Shown: positions 22,257-28,792 of the stretch, piece after piece
Layout of the letters: each line of letters begins with the position of its first letter
Position numbering within the stretch: position 1 is the first letter of the stretch
Source: Saccharothrix sp. NRRL B-16348
GTDB taxonomy: Bacteria; Actinomycetota; Actinomycetes; Mycobacteriales; Pseudonocardiaceae
DNA length: 28,792 nucleotides
Direction: 5' to 3'
Assembly: GCF_001280085.1 (NCBI RefSeq)
Contig: NZ_LGED01000004.1
Location: 1 to 28,792 of the forward strand
The notes under the pieces: generated by a model
The model's input: only the letters and a program-made list of their open reading frames with translations
The model's database searches: none
Told to the model about the DNA's origin: nothing
Position numbers and translations under genes: made by a program

Positions 22257-24533
22257 TCAGCCCGGGACCACCGCGAAGGCGCCCAGGGCGCCGACGGCGA
22301 CGTCCGACGCGCCGGTGACGAGGGTCCGGACCGGCACGCTCGACCGGCAGTCCATCGGCAGCGGGGTCGTGGCGCAGGAGCCCGTGACGCCGGTGCCCAG
22401 GCGGCCGTTGTCGCCGTTGCCGCCCCAGGCCCACACCGCGCCGTCCGGCGTGCGGGCGACCGTGGTGCCGTAGGCGCTGTCGATCGTGGTCGGCCCGGTC
22501 AAGCCGGTGACCTGGACCGGGACGGTGGACCAGCAGACGGCGGTCGGCCCGGCGCAGGTCGCTCCGGTGCCGAGCGTGCCCCAGGTGTCGTCGCCCCAGG
22601 ACCACACCCGGCCGTCCGCGGTCACGGCGTACCCGACCAGGTCGCCGCCCCCGATCGTGACGACGTCGGTCAGCCCGACCACCTGCGACGGGCTGACCCG
22701 GTCCGACGGGGCGGCTCCGGTCCCCGACTCGCCGCGCCAGTTCCGCCCCCAAGCCCACACCGTGCCGTCCGAGCGCAGGGCGAAGGCGGTCTGCGCGCCG
22801 GCCTCGATCGCGGTGATCCTGGTGTCGCCCGGCAGCGGCAACGAGACCCGCACCGGCGTGGCCGGTGGGCAGTTCGCGGTCGGGCACGCGCCGCCGCCCA
22901 GGTTGCCGAAGCCGTCCGAGCCCCACGCCCACACGGTGCCGTCCGCGACCAACGCGAACGTCGTCGAGTCGGAGGCGGCGATCGCCGTCGCCTTGGAGGG
23001 GACGAGCACCCGGGCCACTCTGCCCTGCTGATCCCAGCCCCACGTCCAGACGGAGCCGTCGGACTGGAGCGCGTGGCCCGTCTGCTCGCCCGCCGCCACG
23101 GCGACCATGCCGCTCATCCCGCCGCCCACCTGGAGCGGCACCGCCGAACTGCCCCCGCGGGTGCCGGTGCCGAGTTGGCCGGACCGGTTCTCACCCCACG
23201 CCCAGAGCGTGCCGTCGGACGTCACCGCGTAGGCCGTGCCGCGACCGGCGGCCACCGACGTCACGCCGGACAGCCAGGGGCGGCGGGACGGTGTCGGGCT
23301 GCCGTGGCCCGGGTCGCCGCCCCACGCGTGCAGGCAGTCGGCGACGCACCCCGGCGCGGTGGCGAAGAAGCCGGTCAGGTCGAGGATCAGGTCCGTGGAG
23401 CCAGCGTGGTTGTACAGGGTCATCCGCGCGCCGCGGCCGAGCGCGAGCACGGCGCCGTTGGAGGTGTCCCGGCCCGGCGGCAGGTTCAGGTTCGACGTGC
23501 TCGGTCTGGTCGTCTCGGCCGGGTAGGCCACGACGTACGTCGGCGCCGTGACGTTCGTGCCGGTCAGGTTCACCACGGCGGCGACCGCGGTGGCCGGCAT
23601 CCACGAGTCCAGGGTGAAGTCCCTGGTCCAGCCCGCGAGGTAGGGGTCGTGGATGATGCGCGAGTCGGCGACGCGGGCCGGCGTCACCGGGTAGAACCGG
23701 TGGCCGCGGTCGGTCGCGTAGTACCCGGCCAGGTCCGCGAGCAGGTGCGTGCTGCCCGCGTGGTTGTAGAGCCGGACGCGCCGGTCGGCGCCCAGCGCGA
23801 CGGTCACGAGGTTCGGGCTGGTCTGCCCCGGCTCCAGGTTCAGGTTCGACACGTCCGGCCGGGCCGCGCCGGACGGGTGCGCGGTGACGTGCGTCGACGC
23901 GGTCGGCCCGGTGCCGGTCAGGGTGAACGTCACCGCCGTTGCCGTGGCGGGCACGTGCGCGGACAGGTCCACCTCGCGGGTCGCCCCCGGACCGAGCGCG
24001 GTGGACGTGCGGGTGTCCAGCACCCGGGTCGCCGGCACCGCGGTGAACCGGGACGCGGGGTCGGGCGTGTAGTAGCCCGCCAAGTCGGCGAGCAGGTGCA
24101 CCGCGCCCGCGTTGTTGTGCAGGTGCAGCCGCCGGTCCGGCCCCAGCAGGACGGTGATCTGGTTGGCCCTGGTCTCACCGGGCACGAGGTTCAGGATCGA
24201 GGCTGACGGAACGTTGTACTCGTCCGGCGACACCCGGATGTGCGTGGCCGCCGTCGGTGCGACACCGGTCAGGTTGAGCACGACCGCGGTCGCCGTCGCG
24301 GGGACCGTCGTGGTCAGGTCGAGCGTGATCCGGCCCTGGACCGGGCCCACCGCGCCGCCGGTGCCGTCCCTGGTGTCCAGCACCCTCGACGGCGACAGGG
24401 GCACGAAGGCGTAGCCCTCGTCCGCGAACACGCCGGCGGACGACGCCGACAACGCCGGACCGGCCTGCGCCGCCACGGGGTGAACCCCGAGCAGTGCCAG
24501 CACGCACACCGATAACGCCACTCGCCGTCTCAT
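22257..24533 (-). CDS. Secreted protein: three cell-surface repeats fused to an RCC1-type beta-propeller
   Basis: A 758-residue exported protein. A Sec signal peptide (MRRRVALSVCVLALLGV, cleavage near AQA) is followed by three repeats of about 110 residues, each opening with an RVLDTR-like strand and closing with HLLADLAGYY or a variant (about 48-155, 165-272, 283-388). These repeats are common in secreted actinobacterial enzymes and probably bind or span the cell surface. The rest (about 395-758) has seven WxWG motifs (HAWGGD, WAWGEN, WTWGWD, WAWGSD, WAWGRN, WSWGDD, WAWGGN), indicating a seven-blade RCC1 propeller. Four loops carry close cysteine pairs. The ATG at 24533 follows a GGGGGAG; a GTG at 24554 is the alternative. 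A minus-strand TACGAT (24567-24572) could be the -10. No enzyme domain or anchor is seen. Confidence 0.88.
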   Translation of the reverse strand: MRRRVALSVCVLALLGVHPVAAQAGPALSASSAGVFADEGYAFVPLSPSRVLDTRDGTGGAVGPVQGRITLDLTTTVPATATAVVLNLTGVAPTAATHIRVSPDEYNVPSASILNLVPGETRANQITVLLGPDRRLHLHNNAGAVHLLADLAGYYTPDPASRFTAVPATRVLDTRTSTALGPGATREVDLSAHVPATATAVTFTLTGTGPTASTHVTAHPSGAARPDVSNLNLEPGQTSPNLVTVALGADRRVRLYNHAGSTHLLADLAGYYATDRGHRFYPVTPARVADSRIIHDPYLAGWTRDFTLDSWMPATAVAAVVNLTGTNVTAPTYVVAYPAETTRPSTSNLNLPPGRDTSNGAVLALGRGARMTLYNHAGSTDLILDLTGFFATAPGCVADCLHAWGGDPGHGSPTPSRRPWLSGVTSVAAGRGTAYAVTSDGTLWAWGENRSGQLGTGTRGGSSAVPLQVGGGMSGMVAVAAGEQTGHALQSDGSVWTWGWDQQGRVARVLVPSKATAIAASDSTTFALVADGTVWAWGSDGFGNLGGGACPTANCPPATPVRVSLPLPGDTRITAIEAGAQTAFALRSDGTVWAWGRNWRGESGTGAAPSDRVSPSQVVGLTDVVTIGGGDLVGYAVTADGRVWSWGDDTWGTLGTGATCAGPTAVCWSTVPVQVTGLTGPTTIDSAYGTTVARTPDGAVWAWGGNGDNGRLGTGVTGSCATTPLPMDCRSSVPVRTLVTGASDVAVGALGAFAVVPG

Positions 24534-24614
24534 GCCGCTCCCCCACGTCCCCACCCCGGACGAGCAATCGTAGGGCGGTGGCGGGAGAAGCGGTACGCCC
24601 GGTCGGCCGCTCCG

Positions 24615-24959
24615 TCACACCTCGTACGGCAGCGAGTTCCACACCTTGACGAACGCCTCACGGGGTATCGGCTTGACCGGGTCCTCGTGCGGGTCGATCG
24701 GCTCGTCCGTGAGGCCGCCGTACGCGTCCTCCATCCGCCGCCACGAGTAGCGGTGCATGCCGCCGGCCGAAGGTAACTCGATCTGCCGGATCGCGATCAG
24801 CTCGCCCTCGTGCTCCACGGTCTCGTAGAGCGCACGCGCGCCCTCGTCCACCCAGCCCTCGACGTCCACGAACTCGAAGTAGGCGCGCGGCCGGTCCGAC
24901 TCCTCCAGGGCGCGGTACCAGGAGACGACGTCGTCCATCCGGCTCGAGATCCCGATCAT
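24615..24959 (-). CDS. Small conserved-looking protein of unknown function coupled to the PIM operon
   Basis: A 114-residue acidic soluble protein with no signal peptide. It has an alternating strand pattern (PRAYFEFVDVEGWVDEGARA, IAIRQIELPSAGGMHRYSWR) and ends FVKVWNSLPYEV. The N-terminal RPRAYFEF and C-terminal EAFVKVW positions recall small DUF6881-type proteins, but the match is too weak to name. The ATG at 24959 overlaps the NUDIX stop as ATGA, so it is read from the same message and translationally coupled. It is therefore the fifth gene of the pgsA-acyltransferase-pimA-NUDIX operon in this organism. Function unknown. Confidence 0.72.
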   Translation of the reverse strand: MIGISSRMDDVVSWYRALEESDRPRAYFEFVDVEGWVDEGARALYETVEHEGELIAIRQIELPSAGGMHRYSWRRMEDAYGGLTDEPIDPHEDPVKPIPREAFVKVWNSLPYEV

Positions 24960-25933
24960 CGGACCGCACGGGTCGTGCCGTCCCACCCGACCAGCGCGCC
25001 GGGCAGCACCTCGGCCAGCTGCGCCGGGTACACCGTCGCGTCGGTCGACGCCAGTTCGTCCACCGACCACCACCGGTGCCGGCGAATGGTCTGCTGCTCG
25101 ATCTCGTTGAACCGCGAGGTGTCCACGTCGACCGCCTCCACCTTTCCGACGAAGAACCACTCGACCGCCGCGTAGTTCAAGCCGCCGAAGGCGAACACGG
25201 CGTGCCGCTTCCACACCGGACCGACCAGCTCGTCCCCGGAGACCCGCACACCTGTCTCCTCGAACAGCTCACGCACCGCCGCGGTCCGGACGTCCTCCCC
25301 CGGCTCCACCCCGCCGCCGACGGTGAACCAGAACAGCTCGTCCGGCCGGCTCGGGTCGAAGCCCTCGAACAACAGCACCCGGTCGTCGGCGTCCAGCAGC
25401 ACGACCCGCGCGGCCACGCGCTGGGTCAACGGGGACGCCTCGACGTCGCCGCCGGGTTCGGCGATCTCGAAGTAGGACGGCGTCGGCGCGGTGCCCGCGA
25501 GCCGCAACCACCGCACGGACCGCCGCCGGCGCAGCGCCAACGTGTCGCGCACGGCGTCATTGTGCACCCGCCGGGCCAGCACCACCCGTTGTTCGGCGTC
25601 GGACAGCTCGGCCGCCAGCGCGGGCGCCAGGACCGACCGGTCGAGCCCGTCCAACAACGCCGAGAGCCGGTTCTCCGCCGCCTCCCGGTCCGACCGCGCC
25701 GACCGCTCGGCCCGGTCCGCCGCCGCACGCAGCTCGGGCCTGCCGCACACCACGGCCACCGCCCGCGTCACCACGGCCCGCCGGGCGAGGGCCGCGTCCA
25801 GCGCCGCCCAGGCAGCGTCCGTGCGCACGTGCAGCCGGTCGAGCCGGTTGGCGGTGCCCAGCGTCCACGGCCCGACCAGCACCGCCAACGCCAGCAGCAC
25901 GAGGAACGTCGTCGCGACGCCGGAACTGGTCAC
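24956..25933 (-). CDS. Membrane-anchored NUDIX hydrolase (Rv2609c-like)
   Basis: A 325-residue protein with two parts. The N-terminal membrane helix (TTFLVLLALAVLVGPWTLG, residues 8-26) and following helical region to about 140 (RLHVRTDAAWAALDAALARR, then AENRLSALLDGLDRSVLAPAL) resemble LemA-type coiled helices. The C-terminal NUDIX domain (about 165-310) has a complete box GGVEPGEDVRTAAVRELFEE ending TGV (about 206-228). NUDIX enzymes hydrolyse nucleoside diphosphates linked to another group; the substrate here is unknown, with activated lipids or sugar nucleotides suggested by the operon. The GTG at 25933 overlaps the pimA stop as GTGA. The same fusion follows pimA in mycobacteria. Confidence 0.88.
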   Translation of the reverse strand: MTSSGVATTFLVLLALAVLVGPWTLGTANRLDRLHVRTDAAWAALDAALARRAVVTRAVAVVCGRPELRAAADRAERSARSDREAAENRLSALLDGLDRSVLAPALAAELSDAEQRVVLARRVHNDAVRDTLALRRRRSVRWLRLAGTAPTPSYFEIAEPGGDVEASPLTQRVAARVVLLDADDRVLLFEGFDPSRPDELFWFTVGGGVEPGEDVRTAAVRELFEETGVRVSGDELVGPVWKRHAVFAFGGLNYAAVEWFFVGKVEAVDVDTSRFNEIEQQTIRRHRWWSVDELASTDATVYPAQLAEVLPGALVGWDGTTRAVR

Positions 25934-27051
25934 GCCTCACCCACCCGACGCGGGTCGGCCGCCATGGCGCTCTCGTACACCCGCACCACCTGGTTCGCGA
26001 CCACCGACCAGTCGAACATCATCACCCGCTGCCGCGCCGCGTCCACGTAGTCCGCCCGCCGCGCGGGGTCGGTCAGCAGGTCGCGCAACGCCTCGGCCAG
26101 CGCGGACGAGTCCCCGACCGGGGTCAGCACGCCCGCCTTGCCGTCGTCGAGCACCCGCCGGAACGCGTCGAGGTCGCTGGCCAGCACGGCCGCGCCCGCC
26201 GACATCGCCTCGGTGAGGATGATCCCGAAGCTCTCGCCGCCGGTGTTGGGCGCGCAGTAGACGTCCACGCTGCGCAGCGCGCGCGCTTTCGTCTCGTCGT
26301 CCACCATGCCGAGGAACACCATCCGCGACGCCAGCTCCGGCCCCGCCTGCTTGCGCAGCTCGTCGGCGTCGCCGCGCCCGACCACCAGCAGTCGCACGTC
26401 CGGCAGGTCGAGTTCGCGGAACGCGTCCAGCAGCACCGGCATGCCCTTGCGCGGCTCGGTGAACCGGCCGACGAACCCGACCGTGCCGCCGGGGCGGGGG
26501 TAGCCGTCCAGGGGCGTCGCGTCGGCGAAGAACCCGACGTCGACGCCGTTGGGGATCTCCACCGCGTCACCGCCCAGGTGCTCCACCTGCACGCGCCTGG
26601 CCAGCGCGGACACCGCGATCCGGGCCGTGATCTTCTCCAGGAACGGCTGCAGCACCGCCTGGAACGCCGACAGCATCTTCGAGCGCGGCGTCGACGTGTG
26701 GAAGGTGGCGACGATCGGGCCGTCGGCCACCATCAGCGCCAGCATCGACAGCGACGGCGCGGTCGGCTCGTGCAGGTGCAGCACGTCGAAGTCGTGCTCG
26801 GCGATCCACCGCCGGACGCGGGTGAACGACACCGGCCCGAACGACAGCCTCGCCACCGAGCCGTTGTACGGGATGCCGACCGCGCGACCGGCCGACGTGA
26901 CGAACTCCGGCACCGGCGTGTCGTCGTCGGCGGGGGCCAGCACCTCCACCTCGTGCCCGAGGCCGCGCAGGGCGTGTGCCAGGTCGACCACGTGCGCCTG
27001 CACTCCTCCGGGCACTTCGAAGGAGTACGGGCAGACTATGCCGACCTTCAC
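25930..27051 (-). CDS. pimA: Phosphatidylinositol alpha-mannosyltransferase PimA
   Basis: A 373-residue GT-B fold GT4 glycosyltransferase at the inner face of the membrane. It transfers the first mannose from GDP-mannose to phosphatidylinositol, the committed step of PIM and lipomannan synthesis. Visible are the acceptor-side loop YSFEVPGGVQAHVVDLAHAL, the second-domain entry GFVGRFTEPRKGMPVLLDAF, and the donor-binding ESFGIILTEAMSAG with its paired glutamates (E-x7-E). The GTG at 27051 overlaps the acyltransferase stop as GTGA and the next gene overlaps its own stop. Length equals the mycobacterial enzymes (about 375-385). Confidence 0.95.
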   Translation of the reverse strand: MKVGIVCPYSFEVPGGVQAHVVDLAHALRGLGHEVEVLAPADDDTPVPEFVTSAGRAVGIPYNGSVARLSFGPVSFTRVRRWIAEHDFDVLHLHEPTAPSLSMLALMVADGPIVATFHTSTPRSKMLSAFQAVLQPFLEKITARIAVSALARRVQVEHLGGDAVEIPNGVDVGFFADATPLDGYPRPGGTVGFVGRFTEPRKGMPVLLDAFRELDLPDVRLLVVGRGDADELRKQAGPELASRMVFLGMVDDETKARALRSVDVYCAPNTGGESFGIILTEAMSAGAAVLASDLDAFRRVLDDGKAGVLTPVGDSSALAEALRDLLTDPARRADYVDAARQRVMMFDWSVVANQVVRVYESAMAADPRRVGEA

Positions 27052-27995
27052 GCGGATTCCCCCCGGCGGGCCAGCACCCGGCGCAGCGCCTTCTGCCTGC
27101 TCTCCGGCAGGTCGGCCAGCCACAGCTGCTGCATCATGTGCCAGTCGGTGGGGTGGGTGGCGATGTCGGCGGCGAACACGTCGGCCAGCTGCTGGGTCGC
27201 CGCGGGCACGCCTGCCGTGCCGGAGACCCGGACCGGCGGGTGCAGCCGGATGACCCAGCCGTCCTCGGTGAACCACAGGCCGGCCGGGATCAGCGCCGCG
27301 CCGGTGGTCGCGGCCAGGTGCGCGGGGCCGGCGGGCATCATGGTGCGCTCGCCGAAGAACGTCACGGGCACGCCGCCCGCGGTGAGGTCGCGGTCGGCGA
27401 GCAGGCAGACGACCTGGTTCGCGCGCAGCCGTTCGGCGAGCACGAGCGCCGGGTTGCGGTCGCCGCCGGTCAGCGGCACGACCTCGAAGCCCAGGCTCTC
27501 CCGGAACGCGATGAACCGCCGGTACAGCGACTCGGGCTTGAGCCGCTCGGCGACGGTGGTGAACGTGCCGCAGTGCCCGACCAGCCAGACGCCCGCCATG
27601 TCCCAGTTGCCGCAGTGCGGCAGCGCGATGACCGCGCCGCGGCCCTCGGCCAGCGCCGCGTCCAGGTTCTCGACGCCGCTCATCGTCCGGTCCAGCTCGG
27701 CGTAGAGCTTCTCGAGGTCCAGCGACGGCATCCGGAACGCCTCGCGCCAGTACCGCGCGTAGGAGCGCACCGCCAGCCTGACCAGCTCGTCCAGCTCGGC
27801 CTCGCCCGCCTGCGGCACGACCCGGCGCAGGTTCGACCGCAGCTGCCGCACGCCACCGCCGCCGCGCTTCGCGGCCCGGCCCGCGACGGCGTCGAACAAC
27901 GCCCGCGCCGCCTTCTCCGGCAGCAGCCGCACCAGGCGCCACCCCGCCGCGTAGCCCAGGTCGGCCAGGCTGCCCTTGATGTCCCGAGCGGTCAC
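27048..27995 (-). CDS. patA: Phosphatidylinositol mannoside acyltransferase
   Basis: A 315-residue lysophospholipid-type acyltransferase of the LpxL/HtrB fold that acylates the mannose of PIM1/PIM2 (Rv2611c-like). The catalytic motif H127-x4-D132 lies in LPHCGNWDMAG. The downstream ERLKPESLYRRFIAFRESLG and LLADRDLTAGGVPVTFFGE blocks match the family. It should sit on the inner membrane surface through amphipathic helices. The GTG at 27995 overlaps the pgsA stop as GTGA, and the following pimA overlaps its stop. The symbol follows mycobacterial naming. Confidence 0.93.
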   Translation of the reverse strand: MTARDIKGSLADLGYAAGWRLVRLLPEKAARALFDAVAGRAAKRGGGGVRQLRSNLRRVVPQAGEAELDELVRLAVRSYARYWREAFRMPSLDLEKLYAELDRTMSGVENLDAALAEGRGAVIALPHCGNWDMAGVWLVGHCGTFTTVAERLKPESLYRRFIAFRESLGFEVVPLTGGDRNPALVLAERLRANQVVCLLADRDLTAGGVPVTFFGERTMMPAGPAHLAATTGAALIPAGLWFTEDGWVIRLHPPVRVSGTAGVPAATQQLADVFAADIATHPTDWHMMQQLWLADLPESRQKALRRVLARRGESA

Positions 27996-28600
27996 GTCCC
28001 GAGCTCCTTCGCGGCGCGGCTCACGGCCAGGACGCGCTGCACGACGGTGATCGACACCAGCGCGGCCAGCAGGTACAGGGCCACGGGCAGGATGTAGGGC
28101 ACGCCGAGCCCGTGCAGGCCCACGCCGACGAGCGCCACGATGAAGCGCTCGGCGCGCTCGGCGATACCGCCGTCGGCGGAGAGCCCGGACGCCTCGGCCC
28201 GCGCCTTCACGTACGACGTGACCTGCGCGCCGACCAGCGAGACCAGGGTCGCCGCGGCCAGGCCGTGCTCGTCCGCGCCGAACGCCCACCAGGCGATGGC
28301 GGCGAACAGCGCGCCGTCGGCGATCCGGTCACAGCTCGCGTCCAGCACGGCGCCGAACTTCGTGCCGCCGCCCTGCGCGCGCGCCATGGCGCCGTCGATC
28401 AGGTCGAACAGCACGAACACGGTGACCAGCGCCGCGCCCGTGAACAGCTGCCCGCGCGGGATGAACCACAGCGAGACGGCGACGGAGCCGACGGTGCCCA
28501 GCACCGTGACGGCGTTCGGGGTGAGGCCGCGGCGCAGCAGCCACGCACCGATCGGATCGGTGACGCGCGAAACCGACGCGCGGGCGAAGATGTTCAGCAT
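27992..28600 (-). CDS. pgsA: CDP-alcohol phosphotransferase, phosphatidylinositol phosphate synthase
   Basis: A 202-residue integral membrane enzyme with about five to six helices. The family signature D-x2-DG-x2-AR-x8-G-x3-D-x3-D is complete: D66, D69, G70, A73, R74, G83, D87 and D91. In actinobacteria the gene at this position makes phosphatidylinositol phosphate from CDP-diacylglycerol and inositol phosphate, which PimA then uses after dephosphorylation. The ATG at 28600 fits the family N-terminus (LNIFARASVSRVTDPIG); a GTG at 28615 would add five residues and has no ribosome site. It heads a five-gene coupled operon. Phosphatidylglycerophosphate synthase activity is unlikely given the neighbours. 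Confidence 0.92.
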   Translation of the reverse strand: MLNIFARASVSRVTDPIGAWLLRRGLTPNAVTVLGTVGSVAVSLWFIPRGQLFTGAALVTVFVLFDLIDGAMARAQGGGTKFGAVLDASCDRIADGALFAAIAWWAFGADEHGLAAATLVSLVGAQVTSYVKARAEASGLSADGGIAERAERFIVALVGVGLHGLGVPYILPVALYLLAALVSITVVQRVLAVSRAAKELGT

Positions 28601-28660
28601 GGGGTGGCGGGGCACCTACCGACGGGGACGAAGTGGTCACCGGCAGCCTAACCACCCAGC

Positions 28661-28792
28661 TCAGCCGAGCTTGCGGTGGTCCCTGGAGATCTGCTCCAGC
28701 AGGTCCTCCAGCGCGTCGCCGCGCACCGCCAGCCGTTCGAGCCTGCCGAACAGCGCCAGGTACTCGCGCACGTCGTGCGGGTCGGTGATGGT
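28661..28792 (-). CDS. C-terminus of a probable XRE/DUF5753 regulator (cut by the window edge)
   Basis: The last 43 residues of a minus-strand gene, ending at TGA 28661-28663. The text TDPHDVREYLALFGRLERLA, then VRGDALEDLLEQI, resembles the end of the DUF5753 ligand-like domain in actinobacterial XRE regulators, where a (D/E)DV..Y...F..L...A pattern closes the protein. It is not the HIT-family protein that precedes pgsA in mycobacteria. The upstream part is outside the window, so the family call is tentative. Confidence 0.5.
   Translation of the reverse strand, partial: TITDPHDVREYLALFGRLERLAVRGDALEDLLEQISRDHRKLG

Overview
This is high-GC, GTG-start-rich DNA from an actinomycete. The gene content points to a filamentous member of the Pseudonocardiaceae (Saccharothrix/Actinosynnema/Lentzea-like); that placement is inferred from gene families and composition, not from a marker gene. 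I call 27 protein-coding genes, one of them cut by the right edge. I recognised no tRNA, rRNA, CRISPR array, insertion sequence or phage gene.

Layout. 0-4.2 kb: an acyl-CoA oxidase, a small DUF6292-like protein, an azlC-azlD branched-chain amino acid exporter pair, a divergent XRE-cupin regulator with two matching palindromes in the shared promoter, and an unpaired ribbon-helix-helix antitoxin-like protein. 4.2-7.5 kb: pdxS (pyridoxal phosphate synthase) divergent from an EF-G-like GTPase (EF-G2 type). 7.46-7.92 kb is a gene-free stretch with a foldable ~166-nt element and nine exactly phased 22-bp tandem repeats. 7.9-20.7 kb is a reductive pyrimidine catabolism locus in two arms. The lower arm is an aminotransferase plus mmsA, divergent from a PucR regulator. 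The upper arm is an NCS1 permease, beta-ureidopropionase, dihydropyrimidinase and a luciferase-like (LLM) flavin/F420 oxidoreductase, divergent from a LysR regulator. A small secreted proline-rich protein and a secreted streptogrisin-like protease lie between the arms. 20.8-24.5 kb: a lipoprotein, a DUF4240 protein with a DNA-damage-type leaderless promoter, a bacterial PH-domain protein, and a large secreted protein joining three cell-surface repeats to a seven-blade RCC1 propeller. 24.6-28.6 kb: the conserved phosphatidylinositol mannoside operon pgsA-acyltransferase-pimA-NUDIX, plus a small unknown gene coupled to its end. The last 130 bases are the C-terminus of a probable DUF5753 regulator.

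How it fits together. The permease would import a pyrimidine or hydantoin-type base. Dihydropyrimidinase and beta-ureidopropionase would convert the dihydropyrimidine to beta-alanine (or beta-aminoisobutyrate from thymine). The aminotransferase and MmsA would then give acetyl-CoA or propionyl-CoA. The ring-reducing first enzyme, dihydropyrimidine dehydrogenase, is absent; the LLM oxidoreductase ending the upper operon is the obvious candidate for a missing or accessory step and is the most interesting lead. Genes within operons are tightly coupled: seven junctions use a GTGA overlap and one an ATGA overlap. In mycobacteria, as I recall, pdxS lies close to the pgsA-pimA-NUDIX operon; here about 20 kb separates them, which suggests that the pyrimidine and surface-protein genes sit in a variable segment.
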